Below the pieces are notes generated by a model, which worked only from the letters and a program-made list of their open reading frames with translations, was not told where the DNA came from and ran no database searches. Shown here piece after piece: positions 6,689-6,760 of a stretch of 6,760 nt of DNA; within the stretch, counting starts at the first letter, position 1; the number at the start of each line of letters is the position of its first letter. Location of the stretch: positions 1 through 6,760 of the forward strand of contig CALAGB010000040.1 in NCBI GenBank assembly GCA_937891245.1, read 5' to 3'. The position numbers and the translations under genes are program-made. The DNA comes from an uncultured Thermomicrobiales bacterium (GTDB taxonomy: Bacteria; Chloroflexota; Chloroflexia; Thermomicrobiales; Thermomicrobiaceae).

Positions 6689-6717
6689 GTTATCTCTTTC
6701 ATTCACACACGTGAAAA
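6689..6717 (-). promoter_or_regulatory. Weak promoter-like pair for the right kinase
   Basis: The minus strand reads TTTTCA, 17 bp, GATAAC, about 32 bp upstream of ATG 6657. Each box matches the sigma-70 consensus at four of six positions. The spacing is ideal, but the boxes are weak in this GC-rich background. The spacer overlaps the inverted repeat at 6702-6715. Confidence 0.3.
6702..6715. promoter_or_regulatory. Inverted repeat in the divergent region, candidate operator
   Basis: TTCAC-ACAC-GTGAA is a perfect 5-4-5 inverted repeat between the right kinase and the possible divergent gene at 6738. It overlaps the candidate -35 and spacer of the kinase promoter, a position typical of a repressor or activator site. 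The arms are only 5 bp, so this is suggestive rather than firm. Confidence 0.35.
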
Positions 6718-6737
6718 ACGAAGCAGGTCGAGACAAG

Positions 6738-6760
6738 ATGCGCATACTTCTTTGTAAGAC
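6738..6760 (+). CDS. Possible start of a divergent gene, cut off by the window edge
   Basis: An ATG at 6738 opens the frame MRILLCK before the sequence ends, with GAG 5 nt upstream as a weak ribosome site. MRILL- followed by a small or polar residue is a common first beta strand in Rossmann-like proteins, such as glycosyltransferases and response-regulator receivers. Seven residues cannot decide between them or prove a gene. It would be transcribed away from the right kinase. Confidence 0.3.

Noticed and set aside
1..6760. CRISPR array, insertion sequence, tRNA or rRNA
   Set aside because: I saw no regularly spaced direct repeats, transposase motifs, terminal inverted repeats with target duplications, or cloverleaf-like or rRNA sequence on either strand.

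Overview
The window is GC-rich (about 60% by eye) bacterial DNA. All four well-supported genes lie on the minus strand. Reading in transcription order from the right edge, they are a soluble GAF sensor histidine kinase (5272-6657), a 12-TM MMPL/RND-type transporter (2722-5004), a small CX5R protein phosphatase (2150-2590), and the first 581 codons of a PAS-GAF-GAF histidine kinase that runs off the left edge (1-1745). A possible divergent plus-strand gene begins at 6738, with only seven complete codons visible. Several features point to Chloroflexota (Thermomicrobia/Sphaerobacter-like) or possibly Actinomycetota: multi-GAF cytosolic kinases, an actinobacterial-style 'G-C-x-G-G-x-G-R-T-G' phosphatase, and a mycobacterial-type MMPL protein. 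The assignment is an inference, because there is no phylogenetic marker in the window.

The genes look like separate transcription units rather than one operon. The gap between the right kinase and the transporter is 267 bp from stop codon to start codon. It holds a promoter-like pair and a good Shine-Dalgarno sequence for the transporter. The transporter is followed by a convincing hairpin terminator at 2659-2679. A promoter-like pair for the phosphatase follows almost at once (-35 CGGACA, 17 bp, -10 TACAAT). About 400 bp without a firm gene separate the phosphatase from the left kinase. That gap contains the most striking non-coding element here, a 27-bp near-perfect dyad at 1930-1956, and a GGAA-tetraloop hairpin at 2045-2064.

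Functionally, both kinases lack membrane segments and should sense cytoplasmic signals through PAS/GAF domains. No response regulator is visible in the window, so both look like orphans as far as can be seen. The MMPL protein should export a lipid, a hydrophobic compound or a drug using proton motive force. The phosphatase should act on phosphotyrosine or a similar substrate. Nothing in the sequence shows that these four genes act in one pathway.

I see no CRISPR array, insertion sequence, tRNA, rRNA or obvious new multi-gene system. The long plus-strand open frames are antisense shadows of the real genes. The points most worth checking are the 27-bp dyad and its relation to the uncertain start of the left kinase, the non-canonical phosphatase signature with its very short leader, and the inverted repeat in the divergent region at the right edge.
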